Source of the DNA: Chaenocephalus aceratus
Taxonomy: Eukaryota; Chordata; Actinopteri; Perciformes; Channichthyidae
NCBI GenBank assembly: GCA_023974075.1
Contig: CM043797.1
Coordinates: forward strand, 982,501 to 1,046,500
Length of the DNA: 64,000 nt
Direction: 5' to 3'
Part shown: piece after piece, positions 12,870 to 25,359 of the stretch
Layout of the letters: each line of letters opens with the position of its first letter
Position numbering within the stretch: position 1 is the stretch's first letter
Position numbers and translations under genes: made by a program
The notes under the pieces: model-generated
Database searches by the model: none
The model's input: only the letters and a program-made list of their open reading frames with translations
Told to the model about the DNA's origin: nothing

Positions 12870-13657
12870 CAGAGTTGGGTGTAACGCGTTACTTTTATAA
12901 TTCAGTAATCACACTACAGTTACTAACATTGCCCTGACACGCGTTACTTCGTTACTTTCTAAAATCAGTCATAATCAAACCTCAACAAACACCTGCAAAG
13001 AACACATGCTAAGGTGAAGCTAACGCACATAGCTGTTGTTTATGTATTTCACACACGTAGTCTGTTCTTCTTCTCTGTCTTCCGGTTGTTGCCTGTTTTG
13101 AATGACGAATACACACTACCGCCGCTTGCTGGTAAGGAGAGTTATTGCCACTCACGCATGCGCAGTTCGTACGTGCTCGGCTGAAGTCTTTGCGGTGTCT
13201 GGTTCCAGTGCAACACATGGCCAACACGCAGGAGAACATGCCGACGCAACAGCGTGAGCAGAGATAGACTGCGCAACATATACAGATAGCAGGAGACAGA
13301 GGACAGCCACGGTCAGATAGCAGGAGACAGAGGACAGCCATGGTCAGATAGCAGGAGACAGAGGACAGCCACGGTCAGATAGCAGGAGACAGAGGACAGC
13401 CACGGTCAGATAGGAAAACATTCAGGATCTGGATCAGTCTTATGCGACAATGGAAACTGAACTAAAGAGAACATTTGAAACTTTAGCAGTCTGCGTGATC
13501 TGCCTGCAGGGAGGGGTGGGCCGGCCCTGCGAGTAAACTAACGAGTAAAGTAACGAATTACTTTATGTAGAGAGTAGCGAAGTAGTGTAATATATTACTT
13601 TTTTTTAAAGTAATATGTAATATATATTACTTTTTTTTAGTAACGACCCCATCTCTG
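12870..13657. mobile_element. non-autonomous hAT element with 8-bp target duplication
   Basis: The ends CAGAGTTGGGTGTAACGCG (left) and AGTAACGACCCCATCTCTG (right) are imperfect inverted repeats. A perfect 8-bp duplication, GTAATAAC, lies at 12862-12869 and 13658-13665. The subterminal GTTACTTT/AAAGTAAC repeats match a very common vertebrate hAT family. No transposase frame. The interior holds a 31-bp minisatellite. Confidence 0.92.
13282..13413. repeat. 31-bp minisatellite, about 4 units
   Basis: Four near-identical tandem units of 31 bp containing AGATAGCAGGAGACAGAGGA, one differing by a single C-to-T change. It lies inside the hAT element 12870-13657. Confidence 0.95.
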
Positions 13658-13744
13658 GTAATAACTTCACTGTGCTTCTAATACTTACATGGGTTGAACG
13701 CAGACTCTACATTTCACAATCTTTGCGGATTCAACTTAAGGCAC

Positions 13745-14140
13745 CAGTGATGTAACTAAGTACATTTACTCAAGTACACTACTTAAGTACAATTTTGAGA
13801 GTCTTGTATTTTATTTGAGTATTTCCAAATTAATGCAACTTTGTACTTCTACTTCAATACAATTCAGAGGTAAATGATGTACCTTTACTCCACTACATGT
13901 ATTTAATACCTTTAGTTACTTTAAAGATCTGGATGAATGATGTGAAATATTATCAAGTCTTAAATCAGACTTTAGTTCCACCTGGAGTAAATTCACAAGC
14001 TACCTGCAGTCTACAAAGTCATTCAAACTAGCTGCACCTTTACCAGCTTTGAGAACACTTTCATGATCAATCATTATAATCAACACATATCATATACTTT
14101 TACTCAACAACAAGATGCAAGTACCTCTCCCTCCACTGCA
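13745..14140 (+). repeat. dispersed TACTCAAGTAC-type teleost repeat
   Basis: Begins GTGATGTAACTAAGTACATT, then TACTCAAGTAC, ACTCCACTACATG, GATGTGAAATAT and a TCAATCATTATAATCAACAC-like end. The inverted homologue is at 54249-54890, and shorter pieces lie at 9410 and 53079. Known in many fish genomes; class not assigned here. Confidence 0.7.
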
Positions 14141-16320
14141 AAGCACTGTAATCAAACAGTGTTTTAACTGTTAGCTGATATCATCTCCAACCAGCAGTGT
14201 TTCAGTACATCCGGTACCTGCTAATACAGAAATGTCTGTAACCCATGAGCATCTGTAGAAACAGTACAGACACTTTATTGAACTGCGCATAAACCTACTC
14301 TTTAGCTGCAATAGCATGTTACCTAAGGTTTTAACTGACAATAACTTTATTGCTGGTACATTTTTAGTTTTCTGCATAATTATAGAGCTTCTATAAACAC
14401 ATAACTAATTGTTGTAAAAGTACTGATGACCACACATCAGCAATGAAGAGTAAAAGACCCTGATCTGAGCGTCTGCCAAGGAAAAATAGAGGGAAGGAGG
14501 TCGCCATCTTGTGGAAGCTTTTATTATTTAAACATTGGTTGAAGCCACTTTTCCCCTCTGTTATAAACACACACAGTAGAGATGCACACATTCACAGGAA
14601 CCACACACATTAGGTCTGAATACTCAAATCACCTGCAATCTTTTATTGATCGGTGTTTGAGTGAAAACACTGCCATGTTTCCGGTTTTCCATGGTGCAGG
14701 GATTTGGTGTCTTGCTCAAAGACACCTCGGCAGGGCCCAGTTGAACTGGCATCTCTCCAGCTAGCAGTCCACTCTCTGTATATGTTTTGGTGCGAGCCAA
14801 GTCCCTGCAGATTGAGCAACCGTCACTCCCTTTATTGAAGCTAGTTTGTCCCACAACAGTGCTGATATGAATGAGTCCAGACATGCTTTTTCAGCACCTC
14901 AGCAAATATTTAGAAGCCACCATTTTAGTTTAAAGAACACACAGTCACACACCTAAACCAGCTCTGCTCAGTGTTCAATGCAAGTTGAAAGGGTTTGTTG
15001 AAAATGAACAGCAGCATTTGCAAGTCCACATAAAGCTATACCACTCCAGGCTTCTTGAACAGAATGCTAACATAAACTAACCTATTTGTCAAAATTAGGT
15101 AACGCTTCAGACTCTATTTTTCCTTCATTTATTGAAGAAAAATATATAAACATCATATATTTGGTATACAAAAAAATACACATCAGAGGAAGAGATATAA
15201 ATATAAATAAGAAAAAATTACATTAAAGAAAAAAGAAAAGAAAGAAAAATACAGTTTCATATTTCAGATTAAATATTTATAAAATACACAATTTTTCAAC
15301 TTTTCAACTTTTCTTTATTCAGAGTCCAATAAAGACAGGCTGACAGGGCAGGTCAGCGGGACAGCGTCGTGCCACACGTCTATGAAGAAGAGTGAGACAC
15401 AAGCAGTTTGAGTGGAGGCAGGAAGCAAGGACACTGTTCACCCCTGGGTGGGTTCAGTTTAGCATTAGTTGAATTTCTTCAAAGGGCTCCCCAACTTGAA
15501 CGTTTCCCACGTCTCCCTGCTTTATAACAACTGATAAGTCACGCAAGTATTACATTAATAACATGGATGTGTTTGGATGATCAAATACAAATGTATGTCA
15601 AGTCAAAACTGCTATAATACACAATAAATCTTACTTCCCAAGGAAGGTCCATTAGTTTCAGTATTGTAGGGAGAGAGGGAAACACTACGCATTCAGGAAT
15701 ACAGGCTTCTACTAGGATATTAGTTCAGTAACAAACGTTTCTACTAATAATCACATCCTGTCTCTTTTCCATGAGGAAGAGGATATCACCAGTATTGTTT
15801 TCTTTCTTTCTTAGATGAAGCTTTGTGACTCATCACCAGTGGTATTAATGCACAACTAGTGCTCCTGTGTGGCAGGGCTGTTTTGTGCAATCACACACTG
15901 ACATTGAGAATCAGAATTCCTTTATTCCTCACACAAAGTGGAAATGTACATTGTTGACGCAAAGTATAGATAGAAACCAAAACAATAGAACACTACTATA
16001 TAAAAACATTTATTTTATTTATTTTAACATTTAAAATAAAACATTATTACGTTGTTCTCTTACATTGTTCTCTCTCCACGATCACCCCCTTCCTCCTCAA
16101 ATCCCCCATCACCTCTGCAGTTTTCTGATAGGTAACCGGACCGTTGTCATAGAAAAGAGAGTTTTGCAGAGTGTGGAAGCGCAGACATTTTTATTTTGGT
16201 CGTTTTGTTATAGGGGCATACGCCTTTCTTTTCTTCTGAATCTCCACAGGGTAGTCCTTTTTGAAGTACACTCTATTCCCGTTAAGATGGACTCCTCTTT
16301 AAAATCGTATTTCTTGGGTT
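14141..16320. other. intergenic, no recognised gene
   Basis: 14690-14780 contains TTGCTCAAAGACACCTCGGCAG, a motif of a common teleost interspersed repeat. 15904-15985 resembles a LINE 3' tail (TCAGAATTCCTTTATTCC...). 15300-15430 and the rest show only A/T-rich, unremarkable sequence. No coding frame with recognisable domains. Confidence 0.4.
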
Positions 16321-16700
16321 GAGCTGTTGTACTCCTCTCCACGAGCCTCTGTCAGGACAAATAATCTTCAATCCGAATACTTTCGTCTTTATCGTTCTAC
16401 TAGACAGGGTTGTCCTTTGAGTCCATTGTTATTTGCGTTCGCTATTGAGCCCCTTTCGATAGGAAACCTGCCCGTTTCTATCCCTGCTGCCCTTACCACT
16501 CTTCAATCATTTGGTCAAATCTCTGGGTAAAAAGTGAAATATTTCCTATTAATACAGCTGCTAAGAATGATCCTTTGCACAACTTCCCCTTCAGAGTGGC
16601 CCAACATAGCTGTGCGTACCTGGGTATCAATATTAGACATGGCTTGAGGATCTTTACAAGGCTAACTTTGGTCCCTTGTAGACCAGAATATGAGAGGAAC
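16321..16700 (+). mobile_element. L1-type LINE reverse transcriptase fragment
   Basis: The frame 16327-16530 encodes LYRSTRQGCPLSPLLFAFAIEPL, the reverse transcriptase motif B region of teleost L1 ORF2. After an internal jump and a stop, the next 150 bp still encode an L1-like KVNISKSEI-type segment and AYLGINI. Both ends are truncated and the copy is inactive. Confidence 0.75.
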
Positions 16701-17493
<793 letters not shown>

Positions 17494-17862
17494 CAGTGGG
17501 TCTCAAACGGTTTGATCACAAATTATTCAAAAGATTATTTCTGCAACACACCTTCATATGATCATTATAGTTATAAAACAAATAAGAGAATAAAGGAAAA
17601 ACAGTTATGAAATACTATATGGCAGTAAAACAAGAATACAGTTTGAAAGGGGAGTGATTTGTAAAATATCCATAAAGAAAAAGAACATCTGCTTACAGTG
17701 TTTCATCTGGGTGTTGAGAGATGTATCCATAGATCTCTTAATGTTGCTCTCAAAGTGCACCAGATTGATGCTTTCAACTTCAATATTTAAAAAAAAAATT
17801 CCCGGGGGAGGATCCCCCCGGACCCCCCTAGAGGAGGTGAGGACCGCTCCCCACTCGTAAAA
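17494..17862. mobile_element. hAT fragment of the TTF-transposase family (left end)
   Basis: Starts CAGTGGGTCTCAAACGG, a hAT-like end. It contains AGTGCACCAGATTGATGC and a CCCCGGACCCCCCTAGAGG block shared with the element at 20351-21705 and, inverted, with 26620-26838. The right end is missing or not resolved. Confidence 0.7.
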
Positions 17863-17889
17863 AAAAAAGCACTTTACCCCTGCCTCTAT

Positions 17890-18890
17890 TGCGGCTTTCA
17901 CACCAGCGCTTTTCAGTTTCTAGCTCCGAGCGGGAGCTTTTCTGGTTCAGCTCCGGTTTCCCTTTTCAGCTCCCGCTCTGTGCACACCGCCCACTGGCGC
18001 CCCAGAGCTGCCCCTGCTGCGTCATGACGTCACCGTTTACGGCAGCCATTACGGTGCTCACAACAACAACAACAGCGTCGGGTCGATGATCGTGTTGCTT
18101 TTAATCACACGAAGCCAGAATAAATTGAATAACGACTTCTCCAACCTGATACTTTTCTCCAGAGTGCCGTGGTTCATTGTTTATTAATGTGTTTCTGCAG
18201 CATTTACCGACCGCTGCAGTGCTGGCTGCTCTTCCACGGGAGTTTATTCTCCCGTTAGCTCCCGGTTAGCTCACACTGCAGCGGCCGCTCTAAAGTATTC
18301 ACTGTCCGACTCACACAAGCAGCTGATGCATATCCCCAGTTCCCCTTAGCCTAAGTGAATGTGTGTCAGTCTGAATTGACACTGTTTGGTATCACAACGC
18401 TGTTATGAAAGTTTCTCTGGTATAAAACGGGTGATGTTGGCATAGCAACCGAAGCTAAACTGACTACTTGCATCCGATAGCTGCAATAATACAAAACAAC
18501 ACGTCTGCGTCTCTCCACAATGATCGATAACAGTGAACGGATGGTCAAAGTAAGGCACAAATAAACAGAATCACACGAAGCCTGGTTAGTGTTGCCTGAC
18601 TTTATAAAGTGTGTTTATAGGCACTACTGCTTGTAGGCAGGCTAACAGTCGACCCATGTTCAGGGGAGGTGGGTTTAGTTTCCTGCACGCCTCGACGTAA
18701 GAGAGACGTAAGCGACGTCGCCTCTTAGCTCCAAAGCTCTTGCCTCTGGACCGACAATTTTTTGGAGCTGGAAGTGAACCGGATTCCGGAGCTAAGAGCC
18801 GGCGCCGCTGCGGTGTGAACAGGAAAACCCGGCGCTTTTCAGGCTCTAGCTCCGAGCCGGAGCTGAAAAGGCGCTGGTGTGAAAGGGGCA
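17890..18890. mobile_element. 1.0-kb element with about 45-bp inverted ends
   Basis: The left end TGCGGCTTTCACACCAGCGC and right end GCGCTGGTGTGAAAGGGGCA are inverted copies. The similarity continues through TTTTCAG and the AGCTCCGAGC block. The flanks are TAT on both sides (17887-17889 and 18891-18893), a possible 3-bp target duplication that would fit Harbinger-like or related elements. The interior has no transposase frame. Confidence 0.7.
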
Positions 18891-19139
18891 TATGCCGTGA
18901 GCTGATTATCGAGCCTTCATTGTAACAGTCGCGGGTGTACTGTGTGTTTGCGTGTGGGGAGTGCTTTTGTGCGTGCTCTATAGTGCCCGTAATAGTGTTC
19001 ACTGGAATCCAGCACCCCCACTCAAAATACCTTCCCGCGCCTCTGATTGCAAGAGTTAATTCCGTTAAAATTAATATTCTTCCCCGGCTCTCCTACTTAT
19101 TCCAATGCATACCACTTTTTCTCCCTCAGACCTTCTTTC

Positions 19140-19927
19140 GATCTTTTGATTTTGGACTTTGTCTGGATAAGAAGGTTCCTAGGATGCGCAAACAATGCAG
19201 GGGATTTATCTTTCAGTGCAGCAAGGTGTTTCGCCAGCGCCCCCAGTCTTTTTCTTCTGATGTTACCAAGATAAACTATGTGTTGAGTTTGCTTCGTGGT
19301 ATAGCCTTAACCTGGGCTGAGGCACTAAGTTCATCAGTGGATTATGACAGCCTTTCTTTTGGAGTTTTTTCTGAACAACTGTCTTTAGTTTTTGATCACC
19401 CTGACTCTTCTGGCTCGGCTGACAATCGTCTGCTAAAGATACAGCAGGGGAATCGGACCGTGGCAGATTACTCCATTGAGTTTAGTACACTGGCGGCAGA
19501 AGCCCGATGGGACGAGGCGGCTCTAAGGGCAGTGTTCGTTAAAGGATTAAAGGAGCAACTGAAGGACGAGCTGGCCGCTCGAGATGTGCCAGCAGACCTT
19601 CAATCCCTGATTGATTTGGTTTCTCGTCTCGACAGCCGGCTAAGGGAACGTCGTGCGGAGCGAGGACAGCGTCCACCAAATGCCTTTTCCAGTAAGCCGA
19701 GCTATCCTCCCAGAAGTGCTCTCTTTGATTCCACACCATCTGCGTTTTCCTCGCCATCTCACGTGCTCACCTTGGATAAGGAGGAAGCGATGCAGGTGAG
19801 AGGTGCAGGATTATCACCTGAGGAACGCCTTCGCCGCATGAGGACAGGAGAGTGCCTGTATTGTGGCAAACTGGGGCATCTCCTGGCCGGTTGCCCTGTC
19901 CGCCCAAACGCAGGTGCTCGTCTGTGA
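19140..19927 (+). pseudogene. Ty3/gypsy gag (5'-truncated)
   Basis: Capsid-like coding sequence of the chromodomain gypsy element. Gag similarity starts at CRGFIFQCSKVF (about 19195) and runs through LLRGIALTWAEAL, FSEQLSLVFDHP and VADYSIEFSTLAAEARWDEAALRAVF to a CCHC zinc knuckle, CLYCGKLGHLLAGC, near the C-terminus. Family gag proteins normally have more sequence before this point. Here the upstream 200 bp do not look like gag, and no 5' LTR or primer-binding site is present between 18890 and 19195, so the 5' end of the element is lost or rearranged. Stop at 19925. Confidence 0.85.
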
Positions 19928-20350
19928 ATTTGGGGGTCCTGACACTTCCTACCTCAATTATTGCCCCTACTTTGCGCCGTTTCCTCATACCTGCCAGACT
20001 CTGTTCCAACTCTCAGACCTTGCCCCTTTCCGCCCTCATAGACTCTGGTGCTCTGGACAGTTTTGTGGACCTGGAGCTTGCCAACCAGCTGGGAATTAAA
20101 TTGGAATCCTTATCGGACCCCATGACTGCTTATGCCTTAAATGGCCAACGCATCTCTAGGGTGACCCAGCAGACCTTACCTGTAACTCTGTTTATTTCGG
20201 GGAATCACAGAGAACAGATCCAACTCAAGGTCATTTCCGCTCCATCTACCCCGTTGGTTCTTGGTTACCTTTGGCTTCGTGCTCACAACCCTCATATTGA
20301 TTGGGCTGGAGGAAGGATAATTGCTTGGAATCAGAAGTGTCACCTTAACT
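19928..20350 (+). pseudogene. Ty3/gypsy aspartic protease segment
   Basis: The frame beginning near 19852 overlaps the end of gag in another phase, suggesting the family's usual gag-pol frame change. It encodes LSALIDSGALDSFVDLELA, in which DSG is the aspartyl protease active-site triplet. Further on come ISRVTQQTLPVTLFISGNHRE and PLVLGYLWLRAHNPHIDW, typical of the protease/RT junction in gypsy elements. It is cut at 20350 by a hAT insertion; the polyprotein resumes at 21714. Confidence 0.85.
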
Positions 20351-21705
20351 CAGCGTTTCTCAAAGTGTGGGGCGCGCCCCACTGGTGGGGCGGAGATGTG
20401 ATAGGTGAGTCGCGGAAAAAAAAAAGTATTTAAAAAAAAAAAAAAATTCTTACATTTTTTTTTCACATTTATTTATTATTTATACACTGGTGGAATATCA
20501 AAACAAATAATTATATTTGTTTTAATGTTTTTAAATATTATTTTGTAGAATATCTTAGGCCCTCATAGACAGGCTCGCCACTGGTAAAAATCTCTCATAC
20601 ACACATGTGAAACGCTCTCACAGACACACACAACAGCGTTGCAGTCGGGAAGAAAAGCAATGTGGAGCGAGAGAGCGAGAGAGCACACCTTTATCTATTT
20701 AATAAAGTTGTACAAAATAAAGTAAGAAATCATTCCAATGTGTACTATAGGACAGTAAAAAGTTTAAAAGGGGAGTGATTAGTCAAATATGCATAAATAA
20801 AAAGAAAGAATGCTAACTAGGTAACATAAGATACACAAGTTTAAATGATTTGTTGTGATCATATTCTAAAGATGTTTGGATTATTGAAAAGTATACAGCT
20901 CCCTTTCATCTGAGAGCTGTATCCATAAATTCATGTTGGGCTCAAAGTAGGGCTGCTCGATTATGGCAAAAATCATAATCTCGATTATTTGGGTCAATAA
21001 TTGATATCACGATTATTAAAAACGATTAACCATTTACTTTGAAAAACATCAATTTATTGAAGAAAATAATTAGAAAAGTATGTTTTTAACAGTTGATTAC
21101 CCTGAACTTTAAGTATAATTCAAATGAAAAACCTATTTAAAAAATAAATAAAATCGTTTTATTTCGATTATGTTGTTTTCATAATCGTTGCAAGCCAAAA
21201 TCGTAATTGCGATTAAAATACGATTTAATTGAGCAGCCCTAGCTCAAAGTGCACCAGATTGATGCATTCAACTTCAACATTTAAAAAAAATCTTCCTGGG
21301 GGTGCATGCCCCCGGACCCCCCTAGAGGATGTGACGTCCACCACCAAATAAAGCAGGTTAAAATAATTAAATTGCATACATTTTATTTTAGTAAACACTG
21401 AAAACGGGTCCCACAGACCCAAACAGCACTCAAAGGTTAAAGGTAGCATATAATAATGTTAAAATGTGCTAAATATATACACTGCAAAAAAACAAAAAAG
21501 AGGAGTAAAAGTAGCTCACGACTTGTTATATTTTTTGAAAGTAGCTCTCATCCTAAAAAAAGTTGGAGACCCCTGTTATCGAACGATACATTTGACAATT
21601 TTAATCTTGGCCTACCATTTTATTGGAGCGATGAGGAACAGGTGGGGCTTGAAAAGGCCCACCTGTTCAAAGTGGGGAATGACAGAAAAAGTTTGAGAAC
21701 CACTG
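20351..21705. mobile_element. hAT element inserted in the gypsy pol gene
   Basis: The ends CAGCGTTTCTCAAAG (left) and GTTTGAGAACCACTG (right) form inverted repeats matching at 13 of 15 positions. A perfect 8-bp duplication, CCTTAACT, lies at 20343-20350 and 21706-21713. Removing the insert rejoins the gypsy coding sequence. It shares interior sequence with 17494-17862 and with the TTF-type hAT copy at 26620-27296, so it is probably a non-autonomous member of that family. A second, smaller element is nested inside. Confidence 0.93.
20948..21241. mobile_element. 294-bp hAT-like MITE nested in the hAT at 20351-21705
   Basis: The ends TAGGGCTGCTCGATTATGG and AATTGAGCAGCCCTA are inverted repeats. 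The 8-bp duplication GCTCAAAG is present on both sides (20940-20947 and 21242-21249). The A/T-rich interior repeats ATAATCG/CGATTAT. This is the innermost layer of a three-level nest. Confidence 0.92.
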
Positions 21706-21713
21706 CCTTAACT

Positions 21714-23137
21714 GTTTGCAATCAGCTGTACCTCCATTTCCTGCTAAGCCAGTGTCTGCTCCTTGTGACTCTTCTGATGTGGATTTATCTGGCGTACCTG
21801 AGGTTTACCACAAGCTGGGGGAAGTTTTCTGCAAGGATAAGGCTCTTTCTCTCCCTCCTCACCGTCCATATGACTGCCCCGTCGATTTGCTTCCTGGAGC
21901 GCAGTTACCAACAAGCAAACTCTATAATCTGTCCCGGCCTGAGAGAGAGGCCATGGAGAAATATGTCGGTGATTCTCTGGCTTCTGGAATAATCCGTCCT
22001 TCTTCCTCCCCTCTGGGTGCGGGGTTTTTCTTCGTGGACAAGAAGGATAAATCACTACGTCCCTGTATTGACTTCCGTGGATTGAATAACATCACTGTGA
22101 AGAACAAGTACCCACTTCCCCTGATTAACTCTGCTTTTGAGCCTCTCCAAGGTGCCACCATCTTCTCCAAGCTGGATCTCAGAAACGCTTACCACTTGGT
22201 TCGGATCCGCCAAGGTGATGAATGGAAGACCGCCTTTAACACTCCCCTTGGCCACTTTGAGTACCTCGTCATGCCCTTCGGACTCTCAAATGCCCCAGCA
22301 GTTGTTCAGTCCCTGGTGAATGATGTTTTGTGGGATTTCCTCAACCGGTTTGTTTTTGTTTACATCGACGATATCTTGATCTTTTCCAAGAGCCTGGAGG
22401 AACACCAGAATCACGTCAGCCAGGTTCTACAGAGACTGCTAGAGAACAAGCTGTACGTCAAGGCTGAGAAGTGTGAGTTTAACCAGGAACGTGTCAGCTT
22501 CCTTGGATTTATCATCAGACAAGGCAGGCTGGAGGCGGATCCTGGAAAGATTCTTGCTGTCTCCGAGTGGCCAGTCCCCACAACGTGGAAGGAATTGCAG
22601 AGGTTCCTGGGTTTCGCCAATTTGTATTGCCGGTTCATTAAAGACTTCAGCAGGATCGCAGCTCCACTCTCCAGTCTCACTTCCATCAAGGTCAGGTTCT
22701 CCTAGACCTCTGAGGCTAACGAGGCCTTTCTCAGACTCAAGTCTCTGTTCACTTCTGCCCCCATCCTTATCCAGCCGGACTCCAGCAAACAATGTGTTGT
22801 TGAGGTTGACGCATCAGACATCGGAGTCGGCGCTGTCCTGTCTCAGACAGCAGGGCCAAACAACAGGCTTCACCCATGTGCTTTTTTCTCTCGCCGTCTC
22901 TCCCCTGCGGAGAGAAACTATGATGTGGGCAACAAGGAACTGCTGGCAGTGAAGATGGCTTTGGAGGAGTGTAGACACTGGCTCGAGGGCAGCGAGCAGC
23001 CACTTCTGGTTTGGACGGACCATAACAATTTGGAATACATCCAATCAGTCAAGCGGCTGAACTCCCGACAAGCTAGGTTGGCTCTCTTCTTCGGCCGCTT
23101 CAACTTCTCCCTCACCTATCGCCCTGGTTCCAAATAC
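21714..23137 (+). pseudogene. Ty3/gypsy reverse transcriptase and RNase H
   Basis: Frame 21716-22705 encodes a near-complete reverse transcriptase: [51 protein letters not shown] (first catalytic Asp), [14 protein letters not shown], and the YIDD catalytic motif at 22361-22372. A TAG stop at 22703-22705 replaces what is normally a Trp codon. The same frame then continues into RNase H ([16 protein letters not shown], then [10 protein letters not shown] and LTYRPGS) to about 23137, where a frameshift occurs. The palm residues look intact, but the stop and shift inactivate the copy. Confidence 0.9.
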
Positions 23138-24634
23138 CAAGCCCGATGCTCTGCCCAGATCGTTCTCGTCTGTGAGTCCAGTAACCTCTGTTGACTCAAT
23201 ACTCCCCCTGAGTTGTGTTGTGGGAGCCATCACCTGGGAGATTAGTAATTCCATTCAAGAGGCCCTTTTGGAACAATCCGACCCAGGAAGCGGTCCGCCT
23301 AACCGTTTGTTCCCGACTCTGTTCGTTCCCAAGTCTTGCAGTGGATCCACAGTTCCCGTTTCTCTAATCATCCCGGTGCCAATCGAACACTTTCTCTCCT
23401 CCGAAGACACTTCTGGTGGCCTACAGTCGACAGAGACACAAGGGAGTTTGTGTCAGCTTGCACAACCTGTGCTAGGAACAAGGCCTCCCATCAGAAACCC
23501 GCTGGGCTGCTCCAACCCCTTCCAATCCCTAGTCGACCCTGGTCACATATAGCCCTGGACTTTGTCACCGGTCTGCCTCCCTCTCAAGGGAACACAACCA
23601 TTCTAACAGTCGTCGATCGTTTCTCTAAGTGTGCACACTTTGTTGCTCTACCCAAGCTCCCTTCAGCCCTGGAGACCTCCAAACATCTAACCCAGCATGT
23701 TTTCCGTCTACACGGTATCCCAGCTGACATTGTCTCCGACCGTGGTCCACAATTCACATCTCAGGTTTGGAAGGCTTTTTGTCAGTCTCTTGGAGCTTCA
23801 GTTAGTCTAACATCTGGCTTTCATCCCCAGTCCAACGGCCAAACTGAGAGGGTAAATCAGGACCTGGAGTCTGCTCTCCGCTGTGTGGCTAACAGTAATC
23901 AGAGGACCTGGAGCTCCCATCTACCGTGGGTGGAATACTCACATAATTCCCTCACCTCATCTGCCACGGGACTCTCACCCTTTGAAGCCTCTCTGGGATA
24001 CCAGCCACCCCTGTTCCCCGAAGAGGAGAGTGAGTTGGCTGTTCCTTCTGTCCAGCAACATGTCCAACGTTGCCGTAAGATCTGGAAGGACACCTGCTTG
24101 GCTCTCCTCCAAACTTCCGCCAGGAGTCAACAGTCGGCCAACCGCCATCGACATGTTGCTCCCCCTTACGCCCTTGGACAATCGGTGTGGTTGTCCTCCA
24201 AGAACATCCCCCTCCTCACCGAGTCCAAGAAACTGTCCCCTCGGTTTATTGGTCCCTTCCCCATTGTGCGACTCATCAATCCCTCTGCTGTCCATTTAAG
24301 GCTCCCCAGAAATATGAGAATCCATCCCACTTTCCATGTCTCTCAAATCAAGCCAGCTCTCACCAGCGACCTGTGCCCTCCGGCCGTTCCCCCTCCTCCC
24401 CCCCGTGTCATCGATAACCATCCAGCCTACTCCGTGCGGCGTCTCCTGGATGTTAGACGCCAGGGTAGGGGTCTACAATACTTGGTGGACTGGGAGGGCT
24501 ACAACTTGGAGGAACGTTGTTGGGTTCCTCGTTCTGGAATCATGGACCCAGTCATGGTCAGGGAATTCCACAGGGCCCATCCTGACAGACCTGGTGGTCG
24601 CCAGGAGGCTCCCGTTGAGGGGGGGGGACTGTAA
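23138..24634 (+). pseudogene. Ty3/gypsy integrase with C-terminal chromodomain
   Basis: After a frameshift near 23137 the linker (KPDALPRSF..., CVVGAITWEI) runs in the third phase; a second shift near 23315 restores the original one. Then come the zinc-binding HHCC module ([11 protein letters not shown]...FVSACTTC), the core with [24 protein letters not shown] and [12 protein letters not shown] (D, D, E), and the [18 protein letters not shown] segment. A chromodomain follows at about 24421-24560 ([13 protein letters not shown]...[17 protein letters not shown]). The chromodomain places the element among chromoviruses. The stop codon overlaps the first bases of the LTR. Confidence 0.9.
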
Positions 24635-25345
24635 GGATTTGCAGTACTCCCTCCTTCTGCTTCCCTTTTTGTTTGTTGTCTGTCTGTCTGTGTTTGTCTC
24701 CCGGGCTGGGCGTGGCTGACCTACTTCTGGTTCCTGCCAATTCATCTCCGCAGCTGCTTCTCATTCATCCTGATCATCTACTCATCCACACCTGCTTATT
24801 AACCCGGTCTCCTCATCCAGTCTTCACCAGTTCGTTGTCAAGATTACACTGGTAAACGTATTGCTTTCTAGCTTAGCCTGACACAACTCTGGAATCAGTT
24901 TTTGTCTTACCTGTTTGTCTCTCTATTCAGAACCCATCATCACCTCCTCCGCTAGCCACGTCCAGCCACTTCCTCGTCGGATTCAACCGCTCTCCACGCT
25001 ACCAGCTCCAGCCTGCTCGCTCCCCTCGGCTCTGAAACCCCTGCTCGCCACACTCCTGTCTGGTAGGACAAACTCTAACTCCTACTCCAACCTACTCGCT
25101 CTCGGGAGCGTACAGACTCAGGCTCAGGCCACCTCTTATCTGCCTGGCGATATCCCCAGCTCACTCCGGAGCCTCGGCTGAGGATCTCCATTCCCTAGTT
25201 TTTTTATCCCCTTTCCTGGACTATATTAACACAGTTAGTATCCCCTGTCACGATTAGAAATAAAACCTTTTGCTGCAAACTCCTGTTTCTCTGTCCGTGT
25301 TTGTATTGTGGGTTCAGTCCTGAAAAGCGATCACGGAGCTTAACA
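24630..25345 (+). repeat. 3' LTR of the chromodomain gypsy element
   Basis: Begins TGTAAGGATTTGCAG directly after a polypurine tract (GTTGAGGGGGGGGGAC) and ends GAGCTTAACA, giving TG...CA ends. It contains an AATAAA signal (about 25258). Length about 716 bp. No second copy occurs at the 5' side in this window, so LTR-LTR divergence cannot be used for dating. Confidence 0.8.
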
Positions 25346-25359
25346 CTAACTATACCGTA

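Noticed and set aside
13282..13413. CRISPR-like regular repeats
   Set aside because: Head-to-tail minisatellite without spacers, in a vertebrate genome. The arrays at 50735, 54249, 55974 and 58330 were rejected for the same reason.
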